Below are positions 15,825 to 25,461 of a DNA stretch of 64,000 bases, piece after piece. How positions within the stretch are numbered: the first letter of the stretch is position 1; each line of letters opens with the position of its first letter. The DNA is taken from contig NZ_JAFCMB010000002.1 in NCBI RefSeq assembly GCF_018130145.1, positions 558,001 through 622,000 of the forward strand, in the 5' to 3' direction. Both the position numbers and the translations under genes were made by a program. Under the pieces are notes generated by a model that saw nothing but the letters and a program-made list of their open reading frames with translations, did no database searches and was not told the origin of the DNA. The DNA comes from Bradyrhizobium sp. AUGA SZCCT0176. GTDB lineage: Bacteria; Pseudomonadota; Alphaproteobacteria; Rhizobiales; Xanthobacteraceae.

Positions 15825-17024
15825 TCAGAACATCAGGCCTTCCTTCACCAGCACCCAGCGGCCGTTCTTGACCTGCTGGACCTGGGTGATGGTGGTGGCG
15901 AGATGGTTGGTTTTCGAGAACACGGTCGGCGGCGAACTGAAGATATCCTGGAACTTATCGCCGGACTCCAGCGCATCAAGCATCTTCTGGCCGCTCAGAT
16001 CCTTGCCGGCCTTGTTTGCATAATGCGCGAACGTCATCACCGCATTGTAGCCAATGATCGCCTGGGTATTGGCGTCGGCGCCGAACATCTTCTTGTAGTT
16101 GACGAGCCAGTCCTTCACTTTTCCCTTGGCGGTGTCTTCGTAGGGAATTTCGAAGCCTGAAGCGGCATACAGACCTTCAACCACTTCCTTGCCGAGCGCC
16201 GGCACTTCGAGCACGTTAACCGGCGTGGCGCCGAGGAAGGTGACGTCCCATCCGAGCTTCTTGGCTTCGCCCATCGTGCCGATCGGCTCGCGGAGCACCG
16301 CGCCCAACACGACCAGATCGCAGCCGTCGGATTTCATCTTGGCGACCTGTGCGCTGAAGTCGGATGCACCACGCTTGTAGCTGGTGATGGAGGCCGGTGC
16401 GACCTTCATCGCGGCGAGCTGCTGGTTAAAACCATCGAGCACGTTTTTGCCGTACTCGTCATCCTGATGCATGATGCACGGCTTCTTGAAATTCTTGGCC
16501 TCCATCATGTATTTGAGCGCTGCGCGCGTGCTCTCGACGTAAGGCAGGAGGTTGTTGAATTTCAGCCGTTCCTGCGGCTTGGCCGGATCGAACTTGAAGG
16601 TGAATTCGGCCGCGGTGAGCGGAAACAGTTGCATCACCCCGGCCTCGAGCAAAATGTCCTGCGAGGCGAGCACGGTGGGCGATCCCATCGGGCCGACCAT
16701 CGCGAAGATCTTGTCGCGCTCGACCATCTTCTGCGACGCCAGCACCGCACGCTTCGGGTCGTAGCCGGAGTCCTCCAGGACGAGCTTGATCTTGCGGCCG
16801 TGAATGCCGCCGGCGGCGTTGACTTCGTCGATCGCCATCTTCATGCCGTTGGAAACCGGAACGCCCCAGCCCTTGATCGGGCCGGACAGATCCTGATGGG
16901 TGCCGATGACGATCTCGCTCGCCGAGATGCCTTCATTGGTGACCTTGGTTTGGGCGTAGGCCGGCAGGTGGGTCAGCGCAAGGGCGCTCACCGCAAGGCA
17001 CAACGCCCTAGACGATTTCGACAT
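15825..17024 (-). CDS. Branched-chain-amino-acid-type ABC transporter substrate-binding protein
   Basis: This encodes a 399-residue periplasmic binding protein (Peripla_BP_6). The signal peptide ends near residue 24 (LPAYAQ). Typical segments are EIVIGTHQDLSGPIKGWG, FAMVGPMGSPT and YGKNVLDGF. I chose the ATG at 17022-17024 because CGAAGAGGAGA precedes it; a longer frame upstream lacks a signal peptide. It is the last gene of an operon with livH, livM, livG, livF and an acyl-CoA synthetase. The pairing with an acyl-CoA ligase suggests that the ligand may be a carboxylic or aromatic acid rather than an amino acid; this is inference. Confidence 0.92.
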   Translation of the reverse strand: MSKSSRALCLAVSALALTHLPAYAQTKVTNEGISASEIVIGTHQDLSGPIKGWGVPVSNGMKMAIDEVNAAGGIHGRKIKLVLEDSGYDPKRAVLASQKMVERDKIFAMVGPMGSPTVLASQDILLEAGVMQLFPLTAAEFTFKFDPAKPQERLKFNNLLPYVESTRAALKYMMEAKNFKKPCIMHQDDEYGKNVLDGFNQQLAAMKVAPASITSYKRGASDFSAQVAKMKSDGCDLVVLGAVLREPIGTMGEAKKLGWDVTFLGATPVNVLEVPALGKEVVEGLYAASGFEIPYEDTAKGKVKDWLVNYKKMFGADANTQAIIGYNAVMTFAHYANKAGKDLSGQKMLDALESGDKFQDIFSSPPTVFSKTNHLATTITQVQQVKNGRWVLVKEGLMF

Positions 17025-17115
17025 TGCAGTCTCCTCTTCGTTGGCCCGTGTTGAGCGAAGGGTGGGGCCTTCTTGTCCTTCGCCGTTTCTACAAATTTTG
17101 CTCAAAGTTCGTCCG

Positions 17116-18954
17116 TTACGCCACCGCCCGTTCGCCGTACATGGCGCCGATCTCGGCCGCGTAACGCTTGTTCACAAAACTCCGCTTCAATTTCATGGTC
17201 GGCGTCAATTCCTCATCCTCGGGCGTCAGCTGACGCTCGATCAGGAAAAATTTCTTGATAGTCTCGACCCGCGCGAAGTTGACGTTGACCGCCTCGATCT
17301 CGCGCTGGATCAGGTCCTGGATCTCGGGCGCGCGGCACAGGCTCGCGTAGTTGGTGAAGGGAATGTCGTGGTCCTGCGCGAACTTCTCGACATTCTCCTG
17401 GTCGATCATGATGAGACAGGTGAGGAACGGCCGCTTGTCGCCGATCACCACCGCGTCCGAGACGTAGGGCGAGAACTTCAGCTGGTTCTCGATCTCGGAC
17501 GGCGTGATGTTCTTGCCGCCCGAGGTGATGATGATGTCCTTCATCCGGTCGGTGATCTTGACGAAGCCCTCGTTGTCGATCGAACCGACGTCGCCAGTGT
17601 GCAGCCAGCCTTTGGCGTCGATGGTCTCGGCGGTCTTTTCCGGCTGGTTGAGATAACCCATGAACAGGAAGTCGCCCTTGATCAGGATTTCGCCTTGCGG
17701 GGAAATCGCGACCTCGCCCCAGGGCGCGGCCTTGCCGACTGAACCCAGCTTCATGCGGTCGGGCGGCATCACGGTGGCCACACCGCAATTCTCGGTCTGG
17801 CCGTAGACCTCGCGCATGTCGATGCCGAGCGCGAGATACCAGCGGATCAAATCCGGCGCGATCGGCGCAGCCCCGGTGAAGGCCAGACGGCAGCGATCGA
17901 GCCCGAGCATGCGGCGGATGTTGCGGAACACCAGCCAATAGGCGAACTGATTGGCGATCCGCAAGGTCAGCGGCGGCGTTTCACCCTCAAGCTTGCTCTC
18001 GGTCACGCGATTGCCGATTCCCAGCGCCTGGCGGTACATCCAGTTCTGGAACGGCGTCGCGTCCTTGAGTGCAATCGTGATCCCGGAATAGAATTTTTCC
18101 CAGATCCGCGGCACCGCCAGGAACGCGGTCGGCTGCACCTCGCGCAGATTGTCCGGCACGGTTTCCGGGCTTTCGGCAAAATTCATCACCGAGCCCAGCG
18201 CCAGCGAAATGTAATAGCCACCGATACGTTCGGCGACATGGCAGAGCGGCAGGAACACCAGCCGCTCTTCGGCGTCGGTGGAGGGGAACAGATCGTTGGC
18301 GTGGCGCATCTGGTGCGTGACGCTGCGGTTGGAATGCATCGCGCCCTTGGGCGGACCGGTCGTGCCTGACGTGTAGACGAGGATGGCCAAATCACCCGCG
18401 CCTCGGCTTGCGATCATCGCATCCCACAGCGCCGGATCGTCGTGACTGTGGTTGCGCCCCAGCGCGGTGAATTCGGCCAGCGACATCACCATCGGGTCGC
18501 TGAAGCCAGAGAGGCCTTCCATGTCGAACACGACGATCTTCTGCAAGGTCGGGCAGCGTTCGCGGCAGGACAGGATCTTGTCGAGCTGCTCTTCATCCTC
18601 GGCGAAGATCACGCGTGTCGAGGAATCGTTGATGAGGTATTCGACCTGGACCGACGAGTCGGTCGGATAGATCCCGGACGAGACGCCACCGGCGCAGAGG
18701 ATGCCCATGTCAGCATACACCCATTCGGGAACCGCGTTCGCGATGATCGACGCGACGTCGCCCGGCTTGAAGCCGGTGGCATGCAAGGCGTAAGCGATAT
18801 CCTTCGATATCTGCAGCCACTGCCGCCAGCTGGTCGGCTGCCAGATGCCGAACGTCTTTTCGCGGATCGCCGGCCGGTCGCCGCGCGTTTCCACTGCCAG
18901 CAAAAAGCTCTTCGCGATCGTGTCGGCGACCGTCAGCACTGCCGGTCTGGCCAT
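17116..18954 (-). CDS. AMP-forming long-chain acyl-CoA synthetase (FadD family)
   Basis: This encodes a 612-residue cytosolic or membrane-associated ligase that activates a carboxylic acid to its CoA thioester through an acyl-adenylate. The AMP-binding P-loop-like motif YTSGTTGPPKGAMHSN is intact at about residues 194-209. VYGQTENCG and GWLHTGDVGSIDNEGF are present, and the catalytic-lysine region near the C-terminus reads LTPTMKLKR. Length and motif order fit the long-chain acyl-CoA synthetases found in liv-type operons of Rhizobiales. It lies between livF and the binding protein gene on the same strand, so the imported solute is probably activated on entry. Confidence 0.93.
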   Translation of the reverse strand: MARPAVLTVADTIAKSFLLAVETRGDRPAIREKTFGIWQPTSWRQWLQISKDIAYALHATGFKPGDVASIIANAVPEWVYADMGILCAGGVSSGIYPTDSSVQVEYLINDSSTRVIFAEDEEQLDKILSCRERCPTLQKIVVFDMEGLSGFSDPMVMSLAEFTALGRNHSHDDPALWDAMIASRGAGDLAILVYTSGTTGPPKGAMHSNRSVTHQMRHANDLFPSTDAEERLVFLPLCHVAERIGGYYISLALGSVMNFAESPETVPDNLREVQPTAFLAVPRIWEKFYSGITIALKDATPFQNWMYRQALGIGNRVTESKLEGETPPLTLRIANQFAYWLVFRNIRRMLGLDRCRLAFTGAAPIAPDLIRWYLALGIDMREVYGQTENCGVATVMPPDRMKLGSVGKAAPWGEVAISPQGEILIKGDFLFMGYLNQPEKTAETIDAKGWLHTGDVGSIDNEGFVKITDRMKDIIITSGGKNITPSEIENQLKFSPYVSDAVVIGDKRPFLTCLIMIDQENVEKFAQDHDIPFTNYASLCRAPEIQDLIQREIEAVNVNFARVETIKKFFLIERQLTPEDEELTPTMKLKRSFVNKRYAAEIGAMYGERAVA

Positions 18955-19073
18955 GCGTCTTCCTCCCTCTCTCGCCTGCGTCCGACGCCGGTCTTGTCAG
19001 CCGGTCTTGTTGTCGAGGCAGGCTCGAATTTAGCTCAAAATCACTAGGAACGCCAAGGTCTTAACTGCGTCGT

Positions 19074-19853
19074 TTAGCGCCATGTCTTCTTCTTTTTCCA
19101 GCGTCGCTCACCGCGCGCGCCCTCTTCCTTGGCGCCGAGATAGAATTCCTGGATGTCCTTTGAATGCATCAGCCGCTCGCAGCTGTCGTTCATGACGACA
19201 CGGCCGATTTCCAGCACATAGCCATAGTGCGCCGTCTCCAGCGCCACCTTGGCGTTCTGCTCGACCAGCAGGATCGACATGCCCTGCTCTTCGTTGACGC
19301 GCTTGATGATGGTGAAAATCTCCTTCACCAGGATCGGCGACAGCCCGAGCGAGGGTTCGTCCAGCAGCAACAGCGTCGGCCGGTTCATCAACGCGCGCCC
19401 GATCGCCAGCATCTGCTGCTCGCCGCCGGAGAGCTGTCCGGCCGGCTGGTTGATGCGCTCCTTCAGCCGCGGGAAATAGCCGTAGACCCGTTCGAGATCC
19501 TCGGCGACGCCGTCGCGATCCTTGCGCGGATAGGCGCCCATCATCAGGTTCTCGCGCACGGAGAGGAACGGGAACACTTCGCGCCCCTCCGGCACGTGGC
19601 TTAGGCCCAGTCGCACGATCTTGTCGGCTTCCACGCGCTGGATTGATTTGCCCAGAAATTCGATCGAGCCCTTCTGCGGATCGAGGATGCCGGAAATGGT
19701 TTTCAGAACGGTGGTCTTGCCGGCGCCGTTGGCGCCGAGCAGTGTGACGATCTTGCCACGCGGCACTTCGAGGCTGATGCCCCTGATCGCCTGAATCGGT
19801 CCGTAATAGCTCTCGATATTGCTGAGCTTCAGGATGATGTCGGGAGCGCTCAT
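19074..19853 (-). CDS. livF: ABC transporter ATP-binding protein LivF
   Basis: This encodes the 259-residue second ATPase of a branched-chain-amino-acid-type importer. Walker A is GANGAGKTT, the signature is LSGGEQQMLAIGRAL, Walker B is LLLLDEPSLGL, and the H-loop region follows in VEQNAKVALE. The C-terminus carries an extra basic tail (RRWKKKKTWR) not needed for ATPase function. Ten bases separate it from the upstream livG stop codon, consistent with one transcript. Confidence 0.95.
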   Translation of the reverse strand: MSAPDIILKLSNIESYYGPIQAIRGISLEVPRGKIVTLLGANGAGKTTVLKTISGILDPQKGSIEFLGKSIQRVEADKIVRLGLSHVPEGREVFPFLSVRENLMMGAYPRKDRDGVAEDLERVYGYFPRLKERINQPAGQLSGGEQQMLAIGRALMNRPTLLLLDEPSLGLSPILVKEIFTIIKRVNEEQGMSILLVEQNAKVALETAHYGYVLEIGRVVMNDSCERLMHSKDIQEFYLGAKEEGARGERRWKKKKTWR

Positions 19854-19863
19854 GGCATCATCC

Positions 19864-20622
19864 TCATGCGCCGAGATAGGCCGCGACGACGTCGGGATGG
19901 CGCTGCACTTCGGAAGGGGAGCCCATCGCGATCACCTTGCCGTAGTTCAGTGCGATCACCCGGTCCGACACCCGGTTCACCAGCGACATGTCGTGTTCGA
20001 CCATCAGCACGGTGATGCCGAGGTCGGTCTTCAGGTCGCGGATCCAGAACGACATGTCGCCGGTCTCCTCGACGTTCAGCCCGGAGGACGGCTCGTCCAG
20101 CAGGATCAGTTTCGGCTCCGAGCACAGCGCGCGCGCGAGCTCGATCACCTTGCGGACACCGTAGGGCAGCCCCGAGATCAGCTTGTCGCGATAGACTTCG
20201 AGGTCGAGGAACTCGATCACCTGCTCGACCCGGCGGCGATGCGCCTTTTCGTGGGCGCGCACGCTCGGCAGGAACAGCAACTCCTGCCACAGCTGCGTGG
20301 TGGAGTGGCGGTGCCGGCCGACCAAGAGATTGCTCAGCATCGTCGCGTTCTCGAACAATTCGATGTTCTGGAAGGTGCGGGCAATGCCGAGGCCGGCAAT
20401 TTCGTAAGCCGGCTGCTGGGTGATGTCCTGATCCTCGAAGTAGATCTTGCCCGAGGTCGGCGGGTAAATGCGCGAGATCAGATTGAAGATCGAGCTCTTG
20501 CCCGCGCCGTTGGGGCCGATGATCGATAGAATTTCGCCCTTCTCCACCGCGAAGCTGACGGCATCGACCGCCTTGAGGCCACCGAAGTGCAAGGACAGGT
20601 CTTCGGCCCGGAAATAGCTCAT
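19864..20622 (-). CDS. livG: ABC transporter ATP-binding protein LivG
   Basis: This encodes a 252-residue ATPase subunit. Walker A is GPNGAGKSS, Walker B is LILLDEPSSGL, and the LivG-type degenerate signature reads LPYGVRKVIELARAL. The C-terminus has the LivG feature of an extended region ending VVAAYLGA. Its ATG overlaps the livM stop codon in an ATGA arrangement, which indicates translational coupling. Confidence 0.95.
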   Translation of the reverse strand: MSYFRAEDLSLHFGGLKAVDAVSFAVEKGEILSIIGPNGAGKSSIFNLISRIYPPTSGKIYFEDQDITQQPAYEIAGLGIARTFQNIELFENATMLSNLLVGRHRHSTTQLWQELLFLPSVRAHEKAHRRRVEQVIEFLDLEVYRDKLISGLPYGVRKVIELARALCSEPKLILLDEPSSGLNVEETGDMSFWIRDLKTDLGITVLMVEHDMSLVNRVSDRVIALNYGKVIAMGSPSEVQRHPDVVAAYLGA

Positions 20623-21770
20623 CGGTTCCGCTCCGACTTCACATAGATTTTCTGCCGCTTGAAAGTGGCGCGCTTGTAGAGCGGGAACAGCTGGAAGAAG
20701 AGCTTTATCTTCAGCCAGCGACCGTAGAGGCCAAGCGGCTCGAACAGCACGAACAGCACGATGATCAGGCCGTAGATCGCGCCCTTGAGGCCGTTCGCGG
20801 AAGCGATGGCGGCGGCCTTGTCCTGAATATGAGACGCACTCTCCTTGCCCGCGCCAAACGTCGAGGCGACGCCCGCGATCATGCCGGGCAAGTCGTCCTT
20901 CAGATAGGTCAGGAGCGGATCGATCATGACCAGGAAGATCGCGCCCAGCACCGCGCCGTGCAGACTGAACGAGCCGCCGATCAGGATCACGATGATGAAC
21001 TCGATCGAGAGCAGCAGCGTGAACATTTCCGGGCTGATGAAGGACAGTTTGTGGGCGAACAGGCAGCCCGCGAATCCGGTGATCGCGGCGCTGATCGCAA
21101 ACGACTTCACCTTGTAGAGCGAGACGTTGATGCCCATGCTGCGCGCCGCGGTCTCGCTGTCACGGATCGCGACGAAGGCGCGGCCGGTCGGAGAACGCAG
21201 GAGATTGAGTGTGCCGACGATGGTCAGGATCAGGAAACCCAGACAAAGGAAATAGAAGGTCGGGCTATCGCGCGATATCGCCATGCCGAACACCTGCATG
21301 GTCTTGACGCGCATGCCCTCATTGCCATGGGTCACGCTTTCCCAGCGCGCCAGGATTTCCTCGACGATGAAGGCAAAGGAAATCGTCGCAATGACGAGAT
21401 AGATGCCCTGTAGCCGCAGCGCCGGGAATCCGACCAGCGCGCCGACTACGCCGGTCAGCAGGCCTGCGGCCAGGAAATACACCGGAAACGGGACGTTGTA
21501 TTGCTGCAGGAAGGCCGCCGTATAGGCGCCGATGGCGAGAAAGGCGGCGTGGCCCAGCGACGCCTGCCCGGTAAAGCCGGTCAGGATCATCAGCCCGACG
21601 CCGACGGTGGCGTAGATGCAGACGAACACCAGCTGGCTCATGATATAACTGGAGAGCACAAACGGCGCGACCGCCAGCAGTGCCAGCAGCACGCCATAGG
21701 TGACCAGATAGCCGCTGTGCGGCATCAGCCGGATGTCGTCTTCGTAGTCGGTCTTGAAGAGAAAACGCAT
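20619..21770 (-). CDS. livM: Branched-chain-amino-acid-type ABC permease LivM
   Basis: This encodes a 383-residue inner-membrane permease with about nine or ten hydrophobic segments. Family motifs include GLMILTGFTGQASLGHAAF and the coupling-region sequence RDSETAARSMGI. Between about residues 310 and 335 there is an inserted soluble stretch before the final membrane segment. The C-terminus is an unusually long basic cytosolic tail. It sits eight bases after livH and overlaps livG by four bases. Confidence 0.94.
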   Translation of the reverse strand: MRFLFKTDYEDDIRLMPHSGYLVTYGVLLALLAVAPFVLSSYIMSQLVFVCIYATVGVGLMILTGFTGQASLGHAAFLAIGAYTAAFLQQYNVPFPVYFLAAGLLTGVVGALVGFPALRLQGIYLVIATISFAFIVEEILARWESVTHGNEGMRVKTMQVFGMAISRDSPTFYFLCLGFLILTIVGTLNLLRSPTGRAFVAIRDSETAARSMGINVSLYKVKSFAISAAITGFAGCLFAHKLSFISPEMFTLLLSIEFIIVILIGGSFSLHGAVLGAIFLVMIDPLLTYLKDDLPGMIAGVASTFGAGKESASHIQDKAAAIASANGLKGAIYGLIIVLFVLFEPLGLYGRWLKIKLFFQLFPLYKRATFKRQKIYVKSERNR

Positions 21771-21778
21771 CGCGGCCC

Positions 21779-22654
21779 CTAAACCTTCTTGCGCGTGTGC
21801 ACGCCGAACAGGCCTTCGGGCTTGAGCAGCAACACCACGAGGAGAACGAGGTAAGGCGCGACGTCTTTCCAGCCTTGCGGCAGATAGAAGCCGGCCATGC
21901 TCTCAATCACGCCGATCAGGACGCCGCCGACCACCGCACCTGGAATCGATCCGAAGCCGCCAAGCACCGCGGCGGGAAACGCCTTCAATCCCAGCACCAG
22001 CCCGACGTTGGAATGAATGAAGGTGATCGGCGCCAGCAACACGCCGGCGGCGGTTGCGACCGCAGCGCTGATCGCCCAGACGATCGACACCACCCGCTTG
22101 ACCGGAATGCCCATGTAGTAGGCAGCCAGCATGTTCTCGGAACTGGCGCGCATCGCGGTGCCGAGCGTGGTGCGGTTGAAGAACAGATAGAGCAACCCGC
22201 AAAGGATGACGGTCGCGGCGATCACCGAGAGCTTGTCGTGGGCCAGCACCAGCGAGCCGATCCGCAACACACCCTGGCTGAACGGCGTCTCGATCTTGAG
22301 ATCGTCGGTGCCCCAGATCATGCCGGCGATGGAGCGCAGGAAATATCCGAGCCCGATCGTCGCCATGATGATAGAAAACTGGGGATAGCCGAGGATCGGA
22401 CGCACCACCACGCGTTCGGCCAGCATGCCAAACAGCGCCATGCAGATCACAGCGCCGGCGAATCCGAGCCAGTAATTGAGGCCGAGCATACCGATGAAAG
22501 TGAAGGCGAAGAAACCGCCCAGCATCATCAAATCGCCCTGGGCGAAATTGACGACCTCGGTGGCCTTGTACACCAGCACGAAGCCGAGCGCGATCAAGCC
22601 GTAAACGCAGCCAAGTGCGATGCCACTCACCAGTTGCTGAACGAAGTCCAGCAT
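21779..22654 (-). CDS. livH: Branched-chain-amino-acid-type ABC permease LivH
   Basis: This encodes a 291-residue inner-membrane permease and is the first gene of the liv operon. The N-terminus has the typical GIALGCVYGLIALGFVLVYK segment and NFAQGDLMMLG. The coupling motif RASSENMLAAYYMGI is present, and the C-terminus contains KPEGLFG. About eight membrane segments are expected. The operon promoter should lie in 22655-22980, a region shared with a divergent ABC exporter gene. Confidence 0.95.
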   Translation of the reverse strand: MLDFVQQLVSGIALGCVYGLIALGFVLVYKATEVVNFAQGDLMMLGGFFAFTFIGMLGLNYWLGFAGAVICMALFGMLAERVVVRPILGYPQFSIIMATIGLGYFLRSIAGMIWGTDDLKIETPFSQGVLRIGSLVLAHDKLSVIAATVILCGLLYLFFNRTTLGTAMRASSENMLAAYYMGIPVKRVVSIVWAISAAVATAAGVLLAPITFIHSNVGLVLGLKAFPAAVLGGFGSIPGAVVGGVLIGVIESMAGFYLPQGWKDVAPYLVLLVVLLLKPEGLFGVHTRKKV

Positions 22655-22980
22655 CGATTCCCCTCCCCCGGATGCCCCGCGATTCTACGGATCGCCTTAA
22701 CGCATCCTGCCTTCGCGCTCTTGTGTCGAAGCGCTGAAAGTCACATATGTCCGTCCCCATTGAGACCAAAGCGCCGACGACTGTCAACAGAGCGCTGGTT
22801 GCGGCCCGCGTTAACAATTGCGCAGAAATGCCGCAGGGCGGAAGTTGGCTTCGAAGTAGCCTTCAAAGTAGCCTTGGAAGCGTTCATATCGGCGCGATTT
22901 GGGGTCTTCGATTCACCGCACCGAAAGTTCTTGGGTCCATGGTTCGCGGCGACACATGAAACCCGGACCGTCCCGACCTC
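22655..22980. promoter_or_regulatory. Divergent intergenic region between livH and an ABC exporter
   Basis: This 326-bp gap separates two divergent operons and should hold both promoters. A decamer AAGTAGCCTT is repeated at 22854-22863 and 22866-22875 with a 12-bp period. A possible 70-codon frame at 22747-22959 does not show the codon bias of the neighbours, and I do not call it. Nothing else stands out. Confidence 0.4.
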
Positions 22981-23730
22981 ATGAATCCCGATGTATCAGC
23001 GCTGCAGGTGCGAGGGTTAACGAAGCGTTTTGACCGCCCAGCGGTCGATGCGCTCGATCTCACCGTCCACCGCGGCGAATTCTACGCCCTGCTCGGCCCC
23101 AACGGTGCCGGCAAGACCACGACGTTGCGCATGGTGGCCGGCCTGCTGCGACCCGACGCCGGCGCTGTCTCAATATTGGGCATCGATGCGCTCGCCGATC
23201 CCGTCGCCGCCAAGCAGATCATGGCGTGGGTGTCGGACGAGCCGATGATTTATGACAAGCTGACGCCACTGGAATATCTCGAATTCGTTGCCGGCCTCTG
23301 GGGCGTCGATGCTTCGATTGCCGAATCCTCCGCGCAGGATCTGCTGGTGTCGCTCGGGCTCCAGCCGCATCTGCACGAACGCTGCGAAGGATTTTCGAAA
23401 GGCATGCGCCAGAAGGTGGCGCTGGCCGGTGCACTGGTCCATGACCCCCGCCTGATCATCCTCGATGAACCTCTCACCGGCCTCGACGCGCTGTCCGCGC
23501 GTCACGTCAAGGGACTGCTGCAGGCACGCGTCCGCGCCGGCTGCACCGTGATCATGACGACGCATATTCTGGAAGTCGCCGAACGGATGGCCGACCGCAT
23601 CGGCGTCATCGCCGCGGGCCGGCTGGTGGCCGAAGGCACGCTCACCGAATTGCGCCAGCAGAACGGCCGCAACGACACCAGCCTCGAAGACATGTTCATT
23701 GCACTCGTCGACACCGACGCGGCCGCATGA
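22981..23730 (+). CDS. ABC-2 type exporter ATP-binding protein
   Basis: This encodes a 249-residue ATPase of the ABC-2/drug-exporter class. Walker A is GPNGAGKTT, the signature reads FSKGMRQKVALAGAL, Walker B is LIILDEPLTGLD, and the switch histidine is in TTHILEVAERM. It overlaps the downstream membrane gene by four bases (ATGA), so the two products form one complex. The exported substrate is unknown. Confidence 0.93.
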   Translation: MNPDVSALQVRGLTKRFDRPAVDALDLTVHRGEFYALLGPNGAGKTTTLRMVAGLLRPDAGAVSILGIDALADPVAAKQIMAWVSDEPMIYDKLTPLEYLEFVAGLWGVDASIAESSAQDLLVSLGLQPHLHERCEGFSKGMRQKVALAGALVHDPRLIILDEPLTGLDALSARHVKGLLQARVRAGCTVIMTTHILEVAERMADRIGVIAAGRLVAEGTLTELRQQNGRNDTSLEDMFIALVDTDAAA

Positions 23731-25250
23731 GCTCGGCCGCTGATCTCACCTGGTTTGCCCGGCACGAAATCCGGCTGGCGTGGCGCGAATGGCTCGCCAT
23801 GATGACGGGCGCGCGGCGAAAACGAACACGCGCCGTGATCGGGCTGCTCGTGCTCGCCGCCTTCCTGCATCTGCCGGCCTATGCGGTGATCGGCCGCTTT
23901 GCCGATCTGCAAGCCCCGCTCGACAAGCCGACGCTGATCGTCATGTCAGCAACGATCTTCCTGGCCTGGGCCCTGATGCTGTCGCAGGCGATCGAATCGG
24001 TGACGCGGGTGTTCTATGCGCGCGCCGACCTCGATTTGATCATGTCCTCTCCGGTCAGGCTGACCAACATCTTCTCGGTGCGGATCGCGGCAATCGCGCT
24101 CTCGGTCACGGCCATGGCCCTGCTGTTGTCGAGCCCCTTCGTCGACGTTCTCGTGATCGGCGGCGGCATCAGGTGGTTCTCGGCGTTTGGCGTCGTCATC
24201 GCCATAGGCCTGTCAGCCGCGGCGGTTGCGATCGCAATCACGGTATTATTGTTTCGGTTGATCGGTCCGAGCCGGACGCGGCTCGCTGCACAGATTCTCG
24301 CCGCCGTCATCGGTGCGGGTTTCGTCATCGCGCTCCAGGTCGCCGCGATCCTCTCCTACGGCACACTGTCGCGGTTTACGGTGCTGACGTCGGACGCCGC
24401 GGCGGCCTACGCCCCCGATTTCGACAGTCCGCTGTGGTGGCCGGCGCGCGCCGCGATCGGGGACGGCGAAATGCTCTCGCTTCTGCTGGCCGGCAGCCTC
24501 GTGCTGCTCGGCGGCGTGATGGCGGTCCTCTCGCCGAAATTTGCCGGCACCGTCGTCAGCGCTTCGGCAACCGCAACGACGATCCGTCGCGGGTCGCGCG
24601 CGACCTCGTTTCGCCGCGGTTCGCGGCAAGCCGCGCTGCGCTGGAAGGAGTTCATGCTGCTGCGGCGTGATCCCTGGCTGGTGTCGCAGAGCCTGATGCA
24701 ATTGCTTTATCTGGTGCCGCCGGCGCTGATGCTGTGGCGCAGCTTCTCCGATAGCTCGGCCGCGACCGTCCTGATCACGCCCGTGATCGTCATGGCGGCC
24801 GGACAACTCGCCGGCGGTCTCGCCTGGCTGACGATTTCAGGCGAGGACGCCGCAGACTTGGTCGCGACCGCCCCGATGCCGCCCGGCAGCGTGATCCGTG
24901 CCAAGGTCGAGGTGGTGATGATCGCGATCGGCGTCATCTTCGCTCCCTTGGTGGCTGCACTGGCCTTGGCCTCACCCGTACAGGCAGCGGTCACTGCCGT
25001 CTTCGTCGTCATCGCCACCGTGTCGGCGGCCGCGATCCAGCTGTGGTTTCGCGTCCAGGCCAAACGCAGCCAGTTTCGCCGCCGCCAGACCTCGTCACGC
25101 ATCGCGACATTTGCTGAAGCGTTCTGCTCGATCGGATGGGCGGCGACCGCGATCCTCGCCGTCACAATCCCGATTGCCGCCGTCATCAGCGGCGCCATGA
25201 CCGCGCTGATGCTGGCCGGGACGTGGAAGATCAGCCCGCGAAGGGATTGA
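23727..25250 (+). CDS. ABC exporter membrane subunit
   Basis: This encodes a 507-residue integral membrane protein with roughly ten to twelve hydrophobic segments in two blocks. A basic cytoplasmic region (about residues 285-310, rich in R and S) lies between the blocks. Translation is coupled to the ATPase gene by a four-base overlap. The layout, one large permease and one ATPase without a periplasmic binding protein, fits an exporter. I cannot assign the substrate. The protein lies at a distance from better-known ABC-2 permeases. Confidence 0.85.
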   Translation: MSSAADLTWFARHEIRLAWREWLAMMTGARRKRTRAVIGLLVLAAFLHLPAYAVIGRFADLQAPLDKPTLIVMSATIFLAWALMLSQAIESVTRVFYARADLDLIMSSPVRLTNIFSVRIAAIALSVTAMALLLSSPFVDVLVIGGGIRWFSAFGVVIAIGLSAAAVAIAITVLLFRLIGPSRTRLAAQILAAVIGAGFVIALQVAAILSYGTLSRFTVLTSDAAAAYAPDFDSPLWWPARAAIGDGEMLSLLLAGSLVLLGGVMAVLSPKFAGTVVSASATATTIRRGSRATSFRRGSRQAALRWKEFMLLRRDPWLVSQSLMQLLYLVPPALMLWRSFSDSSAATVLITPVIVMAAGQLAGGLAWLTISGEDAADLVATAPMPPGSVIRAKVEVVMIAIGVIFAPLVAALALASPVQAAVTAVFVVIATVSAAAIQLWFRVQAKRSQFRRRQTSSRIATFAEAFCSIGWAATAILAVTIPIAAVISGAMTALMLAGTWKISPRRD

Positions 25251-25461
25251 TGCGGAAGCGCCCGGTATTCAGCCGTGAACCTCGGCAGACCGAACCCCGA
25301 CAAAGCTATATCCTATTGAAGTTGAGGGCGGATTTCCGGCAAGCCTGACTGGCTGGAAGGCCACGCCGCCGTCATCGATTCGTTTGGCTGGCTGGGCTAT
25401 CTTGCCGAAGCACTACCGCGGCACCATGTGGCGGGAATGAGCACACAGGAGAGGAAGCGCG

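Noticed and set aside
22747..22959. 70-codon frame upstream of the ABC exporter
   Set aside because: No ribosome binding site, codon use unlike the neighbours, and it sits in a divergent promoter region.
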